NCBI GenBank assembly: GCA_002423585.1
Contig: DIWS01000015.1
Span: 1-64,000 of the forward strand
Origin: Actinobacteria bacterium UBA6100
Lineage (GTDB): Bacteria > Actinomycetota > Coriobacteriia > Anaerosomatales > Anaerosomataceae
Direction of reading: 5' to 3'
Length of the DNA stretch: 64,000 nucleotides
Below, piece after piece: positions 40,173 through 48,111 of this stretch. Within the stretch, counting starts at the first letter, position 1; each line of letters opens with the position of its first letter. The notes beneath the pieces are model-generated. The model made no database searches, was not told the origin of the DNA, and was given only the letters and a program-made list of their open reading frames with translations. Position numbers and translations under genes: made by a program.

Positions 40173-40991
40173 CTACCTGGTTGGACCGCGGCGGCGGCTG
40201 ATGCGACGGGCCACGCCGAAGACAGCCGGCGACAGGTCGGGTGCCGGCTTCGTCTCCCACCTAAGCCATGCGGACAGACCCCGCACGGCGATCGCGAGAG
40301 CGACGGCGACCATGCCTGCCCACCCCTTGGTGATGTGCACATAGTCGACCAGGAGTACGAAGAACGTCGCTGACGCCATGGCGGCCAGCCCGTAGAGCGT
40401 GCCCGGCTTGAGCAGCTTGGGCACGTCGCCGACGAGGATGTCACGCAGCATCCCACCGCCCACCGCTGTGATCGTCCCGAGCATGATCGCGGGCAGAACG
40501 AGCAGGCCCGCCCTTAGTGCCTTGTCGGCGCCCACGATCGCAAACAGCCCGAGTGAGACCGCGTCCACCGCGAAGAGCACCGGTTTGAGGCGATGCACCA
40601 CCTGCGTGAAGAAGTAGGCGAGCGCCGAGGCGAGGAGCGCGGTGAGCAGGTAGCTGCTCGAGGAGAAGGCTGCTACGCCGTGGTCGAGCAAGATCACGTC
40701 GCGGATGATGCCGCCGCCGAGTCCGGTGGTGATCCCGAGCGTTGCCATCCCCATGATGTCGAGCCTGTGATCGGCCGCGGCGAGACCTCCGAGCACGGCT
40801 CCGACGAACACGGCAGCGAGTTCGAGTGACAGGGGGACCGAGACCTGCCCGGCGGTGGCGGGCAGCGTTGTGATCGCCGCGGAGGGCAGCATGCCTGCGG
40901 CGATGCTCGTGAGCGCCGACTCCACGGCGCCGGTCGTTTCCGCAGCAGCGGTGGCGGCCGTCGATACCAGTGCGAGCAGCGTGGCGTCCAT
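40173..40991 (-). CDS. TRIC/UPF0126 family cation channel-like protein
   Basis: A 272-residue protein of the UPF0126/TRIC family, trimeric intracellular-type cation channels also found in bacteria. Two repeats of three helices each contain the glycine-rich kink motif: ATLGITTGLGGGIIRDVIL and GTITAVGGGMLRDILVGDVP. A long N-terminal extension (about 60 residues, Ala/Thr-rich, with a signal-like MDATLLALVSTAATAAA) precedes the channel. It is first in the operon with the four-helix, TspO and heliorhodopsin genes. A C-terminal basic tail (RRISRRRGPTR) is cytoplasmic. Confidence 0.87.
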   Translation of the reverse strand: MDATLLALVSTAATAAAETTGAVESALTSIAAGMLPSAAITTLPATAGQVSVPLSLELAAVFVGAVLGGLAAADHRLDIMGMATLGITTGLGGGIIRDVILLDHGVAAFSSSSYLLTALLASALAYFFTQVVHRLKPVLFAVDAVSLGLFAIVGADKALRAGLLVLPAIMLGTITAVGGGMLRDILVGDVPKLLKPGTLYGLAAMASATFFVLLVDYVHITKGWAGMVAVALAIAVRGLSAWLRWETKPAPDLSPAVFGVARRISRRRGPTR

Positions 40992-41154
40992 GAGCCGAAT
41001 CGTAGCACCTGGTGGCCGGTGCCAGCGCACGCTCCGCCCGAGCTCAAGCGAACCCCCGGTTGTGACGACACTCAGGGTGGAGCACCTGATCATCGGCGCA
41101 TGGTAGTCTGCGTAGTGCGAATCGACCGCGGGGAACGTTCGGAGGTCTCTGACT

Positions 41155-42627
41155 GTGAGCAAGATCCTGTTAGTGGTGCCCCCGTACCATTGCTGGGGCG
41201 TCCAGATCATCGGCACGTGGCCGCCGCTCCAGCTGGCGTACGTGGGTTCGTCGGCGGAGAAGGCCGGCTATGAGGCACGGATCTACGATGCGATGAGCAA
41301 GGACCGCACGTTCGACGACATCCGCGCCGAGATCGAGCGTTTCAAGCCTGACGTGGTGATGGCGTTCGACTACCTGCCGGTGACGGGGTCCATCAGTACC
41401 GCCAGTGTGCCGGGAGCACTCAAGGCCCTGGCGATCGCCAAGGAGGTCGACCCCGGCGTGGTGACTATGATCGGGGGCCCGCTGCCGACCTCGCTGCCCG
41501 CACAGATCCTCGGCGATCCCGCCAACCGCGTCGACTATGTGCTTCGAGGTGAGATGGACGAGACCGCCGAGGAGCTTCTGCGCAGGCTTGCGGAGGGTTC
41601 GTCTGTCGACGACGTGCAGGGCATCGCGTTCGTGCGCGACGGGGAGATCGTCATGACCCCGCTTCGGCCGCACATCGCAGACCTCGACCCCATCACGCCC
41701 GCGTGGCATCTGCTCGAATGGGATGCGTACCACTACAACATCGAGCCATGGGGCCGCATGGCCTCGATCCTCGGCTCGCGCGGCTGCATGATGGGCTGTT
41801 CGTTCTGCAGTCAGCGCGTCTTCTGGCGCGGCGACTGGCGCGCTCGGACCCCCGAGCGCGTGATCGAGGAGATCCGCGAACTCGTCGAGAAGTACCAAGT
41901 CGAGTTCATCACGATGATCGACCCGTATCCCACATGCGATCGCGAGCGATGGGAGCATCTGCTCGACCTGCTCATCGCCGAGGCGATGCCGGTGAAGATC
42001 CTCATGGAGACGCGCGTGGAGGACATCATCCGGGACGCGGACATCCTGCCGAAGTACCATGCGGCTGGCGTGATCCACCTCTATATGGGCCTTGAGGCGA
42101 GTAGCGACGAGATGCTCGACAGCTTCAACAAGGGCACCGATATGAACCTGAACAAGCGCGCACTCGACCTCGCGCGCGAGAACGACCTGACCTCGGAGGC
42201 ATCGTTCATGATCGGTTCTCCCAGCGAGACCTGGGAGTCCGTCGAACGGACGATCGAGGTGGCGATCCGCCTGAACCCCGACATCGCGGTCTTCCCCGTG
42301 ATCACGCCGATGCCCGGTACGCCGATCCACGAAGAGTACAAGGATCGGATCCGCGTGACCGACTGGTCGCAGTACAACCTCGCCACACCGATCGTCGAGC
42401 CGCACGAGATGACGATCGACGAGGTGAACCAGGCGCTCGCGAAGTGCTACATGGAGTTCTACCGCCACAAGGCCAGGGAGGTGCTCGCGCTGCCCGACAG
42501 CTTCAAGCGGCGGTACATGCTGAGCGCCTTCAAGGAGATGATGACGGGCTACAGCGATCAATTCACCGCGCTCGGCATCACGCTGCCGATGCTGCCCGAC
42601 GGCATGCTTGCCCCGCACCAGAAGTGA
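41155..42627 (+). CDS. B12-binding radical SAM protein
   Basis: A 490-residue enzyme with an N-terminal cobalamin-binding domain (about 1-150) and a radical SAM domain carrying the 4Fe-4S motif GCMMGCSFCSQ (CxxxCxxC, about residues 205-215). The class includes BchE-type cyclases, HpnP and P-methylases, all of which use B12 with SAM-derived radicals. The cobalamin domain lacks a clear DxHxxG base-off motif. GTG start with GGAGG 9 nt upstream. It overlaps the methyltransferase gene by 1 nt (TGATG). The substrate is not predictable. Confidence 0.88.
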   Translation: MSKILLVVPPYHCWGVQIIGTWPPLQLAYVGSSAEKAGYEARIYDAMSKDRTFDDIRAEIERFKPDVVMAFDYLPVTGSISTASVPGALKALAIAKEVDPGVVTMIGGPLPTSLPAQILGDPANRVDYVLRGEMDETAEELLRRLAEGSSVDDVQGIAFVRDGEIVMTPLRPHIADLDPITPAWHLLEWDAYHYNIEPWGRMASILGSRGCMMGCSFCSQRVFWRGDWRARTPERVIEEIRELVEKYQVEFITMIDPYPTCDRERWEHLLDLLIAEAMPVKILMETRVEDIIRDADILPKYHAAGVIHLYMGLEASSDEMLDSFNKGTDMNLNKRALDLARENDLTSEASFMIGSPSETWESVERTIEVAIRLNPDIAVFPVITPMPGTPIHEEYKDRIRVTDWSQYNLATPIVEPHEMTIDEVNQALAKCYMEFYRHKAREVLALPDSFKRRYMLSAFKEMMTGYSDQFTALGITLPMLPDGMLAPHQK

Positions 42628-43448
42628 TGGACGATCGCGAGCGTATAGCCGCCAACCGCGAACTGTGGCAGCGCTGGACCGCGCTCCACGTACCTTCGGA
42701 CTTCTACGACGCCGAGGGTTTCATCGCCGATCCTTCCGCGCGTCCGTTCGACCGTATCGTCGGCGAACTTGTCGGGGATGTGCGCGGCATGCGGGCCCTG
42801 CACCTTCAGTGCCACTTCGGCATGGACACGGTGCGCCTGGCGCTCCGGGGCGCGGAGGCAACCGGGCTCGACTTCTCGAGTGAGGCGATCGCAGCGGCGC
42901 GCGAGCTGTCCGCACGGATGGGCGTCCCGGTGACCTTCATCGAGGGCGATGTCACCGATCCGCCGGCCGAGTTGCCGGAAGGCGTGTTCGACCTGGTCTT
43001 CACCTCGTACGGCACCATCTCGTGGTTCCCGGACCTCGGGCCATGGGCGCGGACGATCGCGAGCCGGCTGGCGCCGGGCGGGGCCTTCAAGATCGCCGAT
43101 AGCCATCCGACCACCTGGATCTTCGACGACGAGGCCGAGGATCCGACGCTGCGCGTGCGGTACTCGTACTTCATGCGCGAGGCGTTGCCATGGGACGAAC
43201 ACGGCTCGTATGCGGTCCCGCTCGACGAGCACATCGGAACGTCCCACTCCTGGCAGCACACCTTCGAGGACATCATCGGTGCGCTCACCGGTGCGGGGCT
43301 TGTGATCGAGGAGCTCCGTGAGTTCCCGCTTCTGGCCTGGAAGTACACACCCGGCATGGTCGAGCGTGAGCCCGGGCTCTTCGGCCTGCCGGACGATCAG
43401 CCCGAAGTGCCGCTCATGTTCACGCTCACGGCCCGCAAACCGCGTTAG
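42627..43448 (+). CDS. Class I SAM-dependent methyltransferase
   Basis: A 273-residue methyltransferase: SAM motif I as ALHLQCHFGMDTVRLALRGA, the acidic post-I region TGLDFSSEAIAAARE, and motif IV-like FDLVFTSYGTISWFPDL. The C-terminal part (TSHSWQHTFEDIIGALTGAGL and LREFPLLAWKYTPGM) matches a common family of small-molecule methyltransferases. It is translationally coupled to the B12-radical SAM gene, so the two may act on the same product. Confidence 0.85.
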   Translation: MDDRERIAANRELWQRWTALHVPSDFYDAEGFIADPSARPFDRIVGELVGDVRGMRALHLQCHFGMDTVRLALRGAEATGLDFSSEAIAAARELSARMGVPVTFIEGDVTDPPAELPEGVFDLVFTSYGTISWFPDLGPWARTIASRLAPGGAFKIADSHPTTWIFDDEAEDPTLRVRYSYFMREALPWDEHGSYAVPLDEHIGTSHSWQHTFEDIIGALTGAGLVIEELREFPLLAWKYTPGMVEREPGLFGLPDDQPEVPLMFTLTARKPR

Positions 43449-43455
43449 CCCTCGG

Positions 43456-43635
43456 TCAGATCCACCAGCGCTGCGTCGCGTTCTTCATCACCGATGCGAT
43501 GCCGTTCTCCATCGTCGTAGTGGATGCGCAGATCTGGCCGCGACCGATCTCCTGGCCGTTGCTCGCGTTCAGCACGAAGCACGGGCGACCGTCCTCGGCA
43601 AGTGGTGCTGCTTCTTCACATACCCCGAGGATGCT
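43456..43635 (-). pseudogene. Remnant of a DUF1508 (YegP-like) gene
   Basis: On the minus strand, just after the methyltransferase gene, an open frame reads GRPCFVLNASNGQEIGRG followed by MENGIASVMKNA and a stop. This matches the YegP/DUF1508 repeat, which typically has FxLKAxNGxxIxxSExY and AENGIxSVxxNA. Only about 46 recognisable residues remain. The frame opens at a stop with no start codon upstream of the similarity, and the usual N-terminal strand is missing. It appears to be a decayed fragment. The rest of 43449-43734 holds only the inverted repeat at 43664. Confidence 0.55.
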
Positions 43636-43663
43636 TCAAGCACAAGCGTCGATCACCGATTGG

Positions 43664-43694
43664 ATATCGGCAGCACGGCATCTTGTGCCGATAT
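43664..43694. repeat. Inverted repeat before the PhnD-like/kinase operon
   Basis: ATATCGGCA (43664-43672) and TGCCGATAT (43686-43694), perfect 9-bp arms with a 13-nt loop. It ends 40 nt before the GTG start of the binding-protein gene. It could be an operator or a leader hairpin. Confidence 0.5.
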
Positions 43695-43734
43695 GTAACA
43701 ATGAAGATACCGTTCGGTCTGGGCGGGGGGCTTC

Positions 43735-44679
43735 GTGAATCGGCGCGTGCTGCTCATCATCGCTGTACTCATCCTCACGGCGGCAGCTGCCGCTTCTTCT
43801 TCGGTGATATGTGACCGGCAGGACGTTCTTGAGGTCTCGCTTGCGGAGCCCGGGGGGGTGCCGGCACAGACGACTCCCGAAGCAGAGCCGCTGAGAATCG
43901 CCGTGGCAGCTATGACATCGCCGAAGAGCACCTTCGAGCACTACCGGGACATCCTCAACTACATCGGCCACCAGACCGGCAGATCGGTCGAACTCGTTCA
44001 GCGGGAGACCTCCCTGGAGATCAACGACCTTATCGAGCAAGGCCAGATCGACATGGCCTTTGTAAGCGCCGGGGCGTATATCGAGGGTCACGACGAGTTC
44101 GGTATGGAGATCCTGGCCGCTCCTGTGGTCTACGGGGAGCCGGTCTTCTACTCGTACACGATCGTTGATGCGGACAGCACCGCGACCAGCCTCGCCGACC
44201 TCAGGGGAGCGGCATTCGCCTTCACGGACCCGATTTCCAACACCGGGACGCTCGTCCCGACCTATGAGCTCGGCCAGATGAATGAGACGCCGGACACGTT
44301 CTTCAGCGATTACATCTATACGTACAGTCACGACTGGTCGATCGAGGCGGTGGCAGACGGTCTCGTGGACGGCGCGGCGGTGGACAGCCTGGTCTACGAC
44401 TACATGGAAGCCACCGGCGATCCGGTGATCGAGAAGACTCGCGTGTTGACGAAGTCGGGGCCTTACGGGATCCGTCCGGTCGTCGTGAACCCGGACATCG
44501 ATCCGGAGTTGAAGCGGCAGCTGCGCTCGATACTGCTTGAGATGCACGAGGATCCGGAGGGGCGAGCCATCCTTGCCGCGATCAAGATCGACCGTTTCGA
44601 AGTCATAGGCGACAGCGCGTACGACGCGATTCGTGAGATGCAGGCGTGGATGGATGAACATGTCGCTGTCAACGACTAG
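43735..44679 (+). CDS. PhnD-like periplasmic binding protein
   Basis: A 314-residue secreted binding protein. A signal-anchor-like N-terminus (about 4-25) is followed by the type II binding fold typical of the phosphate/phosphite/phosphonate (PhnD) family: LRIAVAAMTSPKSTFEHYRDILNYI, QIDMAFVSAGAYI, and FAFTDPISNTGTLVPTY. No lipobox is seen; the only Cys (VICDRQD) is at about residue 26. No ABC permease or ATPase is adjacent. A histidine kinase gene starts at the end of this one, so the protein probably serves as a ligand sensor partner for it. GTG start with a G-rich site. Confidence 0.87.
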   Translation: MNRRVLLIIAVLILTAAAAASSSVICDRQDVLEVSLAEPGGVPAQTTPEAEPLRIAVAAMTSPKSTFEHYRDILNYIGHQTGRSVELVQRETSLEINDLIEQGQIDMAFVSAGAYIEGHDEFGMEILAAPVVYGEPVFYSYTIVDADSTATSLADLRGAAFAFTDPISNTGTLVPTYELGQMNETPDTFFSDYIYTYSHDWSIEAVADGLVDGAAVDSLVYDYMEATGDPVIEKTRVLTKSGPYGIRPVVVNPDIDPELKRQLRSILLEMHEDPEGRAILAAIKIDRFEVIGDSAYDAIREMQAWMDEHVAVND

Positions 44680-46336
44680 GCCTTCCCGGGGCCCGATGTC
44701 CCTCCGCCGGCAGATCTGGCTGGTTGTGGTCACAGCGGTCCTATCGCTCGCGTTGCTGAGTGGCGCCGTGATACAGGCCATCATGCAGAGAGCGCTTGAG
44801 GAGTCCACCGCCTCACAGGGCATCTCGATCGCCAGTGCGTTCGCCGCCACGGCAACGGACCATGTGCTTCTCGATGATCGTCTCCAACTGATGGATCACG
44901 TACGTCTCACCGTGGAGTCACAGTCTGATGTGGTCTACATCTTCGTGATCGATCGCCATGGTGACGTGATCGCATCCACCTTCGGCAAGGCGGTTCCTCC
45001 CGGGCTGCTTGATCTTGCCAGCCCATCCGAAGGCGAGGAGTACTCGCTCCAGAGCCTGTCCACCGAGGAGGGCCGGGTGCTCGACATCGCGGTACCCATC
45101 ATGGCCGGGGAGGCGGGCTTCGCCCATGTGGGGCTGTCGGAGGCGCGCTCGCAGGCAGCGATGAGACGGACGGCACTCACATTGCTCGTCGCGATGCTCG
45201 GCATGCTCGGCATCGCGCTGATGATCTCGCTCGGCGGGGGTCGCATGATCGCGAAGCCGCTTGAGCAGTTGGCCGAGGTCGCGTCGAGGGTGGGGACGGG
45301 CGACCTGACGGTGCGGGCCCCCGTGGAGGGCGAGAAGGAGATCGTGCTGGTCGCCACCGCGTTCAACAAGATGCTCGGTGCGCTCGAGGAGGACATCGCG
45401 CGCCGCGAGGCCGTCGAGGACGATCTCGAGCGGGCACGCGACGAGCTCGAGGCGCGGGTCATCGCCCGGACCGCCGACCTCGCCGACGCCAACGAGGAAC
45501 TCACCTCGATGAACGAGGAGATGGCGGTCGCCAACGAGGAGCTCACAGCGATGAATGAGGAGTTGATCTCGCTCAACGAGGATCTCGAGCATGCGAACAG
45601 TGATCTGGAAGCGGCGAACCGTGCGGTCGTGGAGGCCACCCGAGCCAAGGCGGACTTCCTTGCGGCGATGAGTCACGAGCTCCGGACGCCGCTCAACTCG
45701 GTCATCGGGTTCTCGGACATCATGTTGCGCGAGATGTCGGGACCGCTCACCGGCGAGCAGCGACGCCAGCTTGAGATGGTCCGCTCGTCGGGTTCGTATC
45801 TCCTCACGCTCATCAACGACGTACTGGATATCGCCCGGATGGACCGCGGTCAGCTGCTTCCCGATCTGTCGCTCGTGGACCTCCGCGAGGTGGTGGAACA
45901 TGCGTTCACGGCGTTCCACGCCATCGGAGCCGAAAAGGGTCTCGAGATGCGACTCGTTCTGCCCGACACGGATTGCCGGATCATGACCGACCCGACCCGG
46001 TTCGAGCAGATACTCGTGAACCTGCTCGGCAACGCGGTGAAGTTCACCGCGGAGGGCTGGATCGAGTCGCGGGTCGTACGGTCGGATGGGATGATCGAGA
46101 TCACGGTGGCGGACAGCGGTCACGGAATCGCCGCCGAGGACATCCCGCGCGTCTTCGAGGAGTTCTACCAGGTACACACCGAGGCGGGAACACACATAGG
46201 AGGCACGGGGCTGGGCCTTGCCATCTCCCGGCGGCTTGCAGCAGCACTGGGCGGCACGCTCACACTCGAAAGTGAGCTCGGCCGGGGTTCAATGTTCACG
46301 CTGCGGCTGCCGGCCGAAGACCCCGCTGGCGACTGA
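44660..46336 (+). CDS. Membrane sensor histidine kinase
   Basis: A 558-residue histidine kinase. Helix 1 is at about 17-38 (QIWLVVVTAVLSLALLSGAV), a sensor domain of about 120 residues follows, helix 2 is near 165-190, then HAMP. A regular coiled coil with repeated Asn-Glu-Glu heptads (EELTSMNEEMAVANEELTAMN) leads into HisKA (MSHELRTPLNSVIGFS, phospho-His). HATPase has NLLGNAVKFT, DSGHGIAAED and GGTGLGLAISR. The ATG at 44660 overlaps the upstream gene by 20 nt; an ATG at 44696 is an alternative. No response regulator is nearby. Partner is probably the PhnD-like protein. Confidence 0.9.
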   Translation: MSLSTTRPSRGPMSLRRQIWLVVVTAVLSLALLSGAVIQAIMQRALEESTASQGISIASAFAATATDHVLLDDRLQLMDHVRLTVESQSDVVYIFVIDRHGDVIASTFGKAVPPGLLDLASPSEGEEYSLQSLSTEEGRVLDIAVPIMAGEAGFAHVGLSEARSQAAMRRTALTLLVAMLGMLGIALMISLGGGRMIAKPLEQLAEVASRVGTGDLTVRAPVEGEKEIVLVATAFNKMLGALEEDIARREAVEDDLERARDELEARVIARTADLADANEELTSMNEEMAVANEELTAMNEELISLNEDLEHANSDLEAANRAVVEATRAKADFLAAMSHELRTPLNSVIGFSDIMLREMSGPLTGEQRRQLEMVRSSGSYLLTLINDVLDIARMDRGQLLPDLSLVDLREVVEHAFTAFHAIGAEKGLEMRLVLPDTDCRIMTDPTRFEQILVNLLGNAVKFTAEGWIESRVVRSDGMIEITVADSGHGIAAEDIPRVFEEFYQVHTEAGTHIGGTGLGLAISRRLAAALGGTLTLESELGRGSMFTLRLPAEDPAGD

Positions 46337-46359
46337 GGCCCCTTCGGGTTCCCGCGAGC

Positions 46360-47922
46360 CTACTGCACCTGCATGAGCGAGTCGGTGGGGGCGTGCGAGT
46401 CGGTCAGCAGCGGCACGTCCGCGACCTCCACCGGTGCGGTGTAGAGGTCTTCGGCCATCCCGGCGAACCCGTCGATCGACACGGTGCCGTCGACGCGCGA
46501 CGCGATCGCCTCGCGGAGTGCATCCTCGGTCACGCGTGTGTCCGTGGCCAGCACGATGATGTTGCGGCGCGTCTCCTCCGAGCCATCGCTGCCGATGCCG
46601 ATCGGGAAGACCCAGAGGTCGTCCCACACGCCGAGCGCCGTGCGGTACATGCTGTGGAACAGGTTGCTGCCGCTCCCCTCGGTGGAGGAGATCACGTTGT
46701 ACGCGAGCACGCCATCGGGTGACATCACCGCCTTCACCTCGCGCAGGAACTCATCCGTGGTGAGGTGGAACGGGAGCGCGTCCGAGTAGTACGCGTCGAC
46801 GATCACGATGTCGTAGGTCTCACCGGTGGACTGGACGTAGCGGCGCGCGTCCTCCACGAAGACGCGGCTGCGCTCGTCCTCGGGAAGCCAGAAGTACTTG
46901 CGGGCGACCTCGGCCACCACGGGGTCGATCTCCACGGAGTCGACGGTCACGCCGGGATAGTCATGCCAGAACCGCTTGGTGATGGCGCCGCCGCCGAGGC
47001 CGAGGACGAGCACCCGCTTCGCGTCCGGCTTGAGGGCGAGCGCGAGATGCATGTAGTCGGGGTAGCGGATACGGCTCTGATACGGGTCTTCGATGGCGAT
47101 CGCGCTCTGATGGCTGCTGTCGAATCGGAGGTGCCGTGTGCCATCGCCTTCGGTCACGGTGATGCGGTGGTACTGCGTATCGGCGCGGAACAGGATCGCC
47201 TCGCCACTGGCGTTGGTGTCGGGTATCGGCGTCACGCGCCACAACACGTAGCCGCCGAGCGCTGTGCCGGCCATCACGAGCGCGAGCGTGGCGGGTAGCG
47301 AGCGTACCGCGAGGCGGGCGGCCATCGGGTGGAGCGCTGCGTGGTCTGCCGTCTCCGGCGTGAGCCTGAGCGCGAGGAGCGCCACCGCCACCAGCGCGAT
47401 GCCGGTCCAGGCCACGAGCGGTTCGAGCGAGAGCGCGGGGATCAACCAGAACGATGTGGCAAGCGTTCCGGCGATGCTGCCGGCAGTCGAGATCGCATAC
47501 AGGTTGCCGGTGGAGCGCCCGAGTCCGGCCATGCCTTCCCGGGCGGCAAGGCGGACGCCGAGCGGTGAGACCATGGCGAGCAGGAGTGATGGCAGGAAGT
47601 AGATGGCCGCCGCCGCAGCGAGTGATCCCACGCGTGGGCCGAGGTCGGCCACGAACGGCAGAACGGCTTCAGCCACGAGGGGCGCGACCGCGGTGGTGAG
47701 GCCGGCGGCGGCGATCACCGGCGGGAGCGAGCGAGCAGCGCCGAAGCGGTCGGCGAGCTGTCCGCCGAGCGCATAGCCGATGGAGAGCGCGATCATCACG
47801 ACGGAGATCACGGCGCCCCACACATAGATGGAGTTGCCGAGGTACGGGGCGAGCACGCGGGCCGCCACCATCTCGAGTCCCATCAGGGCCGCTCCGCACG
47901 CGAACACGATGAACCGCAGCAT
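46360..47922 (-). CDS. Fused MFS/spermidine synthase-like protein
   Basis: A 520-residue protein. The N-terminal half (about 1-240) has roughly eight helices, resembling half of an MFS transporter (LMGLEMVAARVLAPYLGNSIYVWGAVISV). The C-terminal half is a spermidine-synthase-like Rossmann domain (VLVLGLGGGAITKRFWH, DSVEIDPVVAEVARKYF, YDIVIVDAYYSDALPFHLTT). Motif DAYYSDALP corresponds to the aminopropyl-transfer region. Fused proteins of this kind are widespread in bacteria and not fully characterised. GGAGGG precedes ATG. It converges on the kinase gene and is divergent from the HerA-like gene. Confidence 0.88.
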   Translation of the reverse strand: MLRFIVFACGAALMGLEMVAARVLAPYLGNSIYVWGAVISVVMIALSIGYALGGQLADRFGAARSLPPVIAAAGLTTAVAPLVAEAVLPFVADLGPRVGSLAAAAAIYFLPSLLLAMVSPLGVRLAAREGMAGLGRSTGNLYAISTAGSIAGTLATSFWLIPALSLEPLVAWTGIALVAVALLALRLTPETADHAALHPMAARLAVRSLPATLALVMAGTALGGYVLWRVTPIPDTNASGEAILFRADTQYHRITVTEGDGTRHLRFDSSHQSAIAIEDPYQSRIRYPDYMHLALALKPDAKRVLVLGLGGGAITKRFWHDYPGVTVDSVEIDPVVAEVARKYFWLPEDERSRVFVEDARRYVQSTGETYDIVIVDAYYSDALPFHLTTDEFLREVKAVMSPDGVLAYNVISSTEGSGSNLFHSMYRTALGVWDDLWVFPIGIGSDGSEETRRNIIVLATDTRVTEDALREAIASRVDGTVSIDGFAGMAEDLYTAPVEVADVPLLTDSHAPTDSLMQVQ

Positions 47923-48111
47923 CCCACTCCCTCCGGTGACGTACACCTGCACAGTGTGTCAGATGTGGGCTTCGGCACGTGCAGACGCGCTTCCTGCGCC
48001 ACACCATCACCGTGCGCACTCGGACGTGCGCCTCGCACTCGCGTGGGGGATACTCGTATGCGTACACTCCGGCGCGTCTGCTGCGCGCTCGAGGTCGAAA
48101 GGGGTCTTCAG

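Noticed and set aside
41155..42627. Bacteriochlorophyll cyclase (BchE) and hence a photosynthesis gene set
   Set aside because: Only the broad B12-radical SAM class is supported; no other chlorophyll gene or reaction-centre gene is present.
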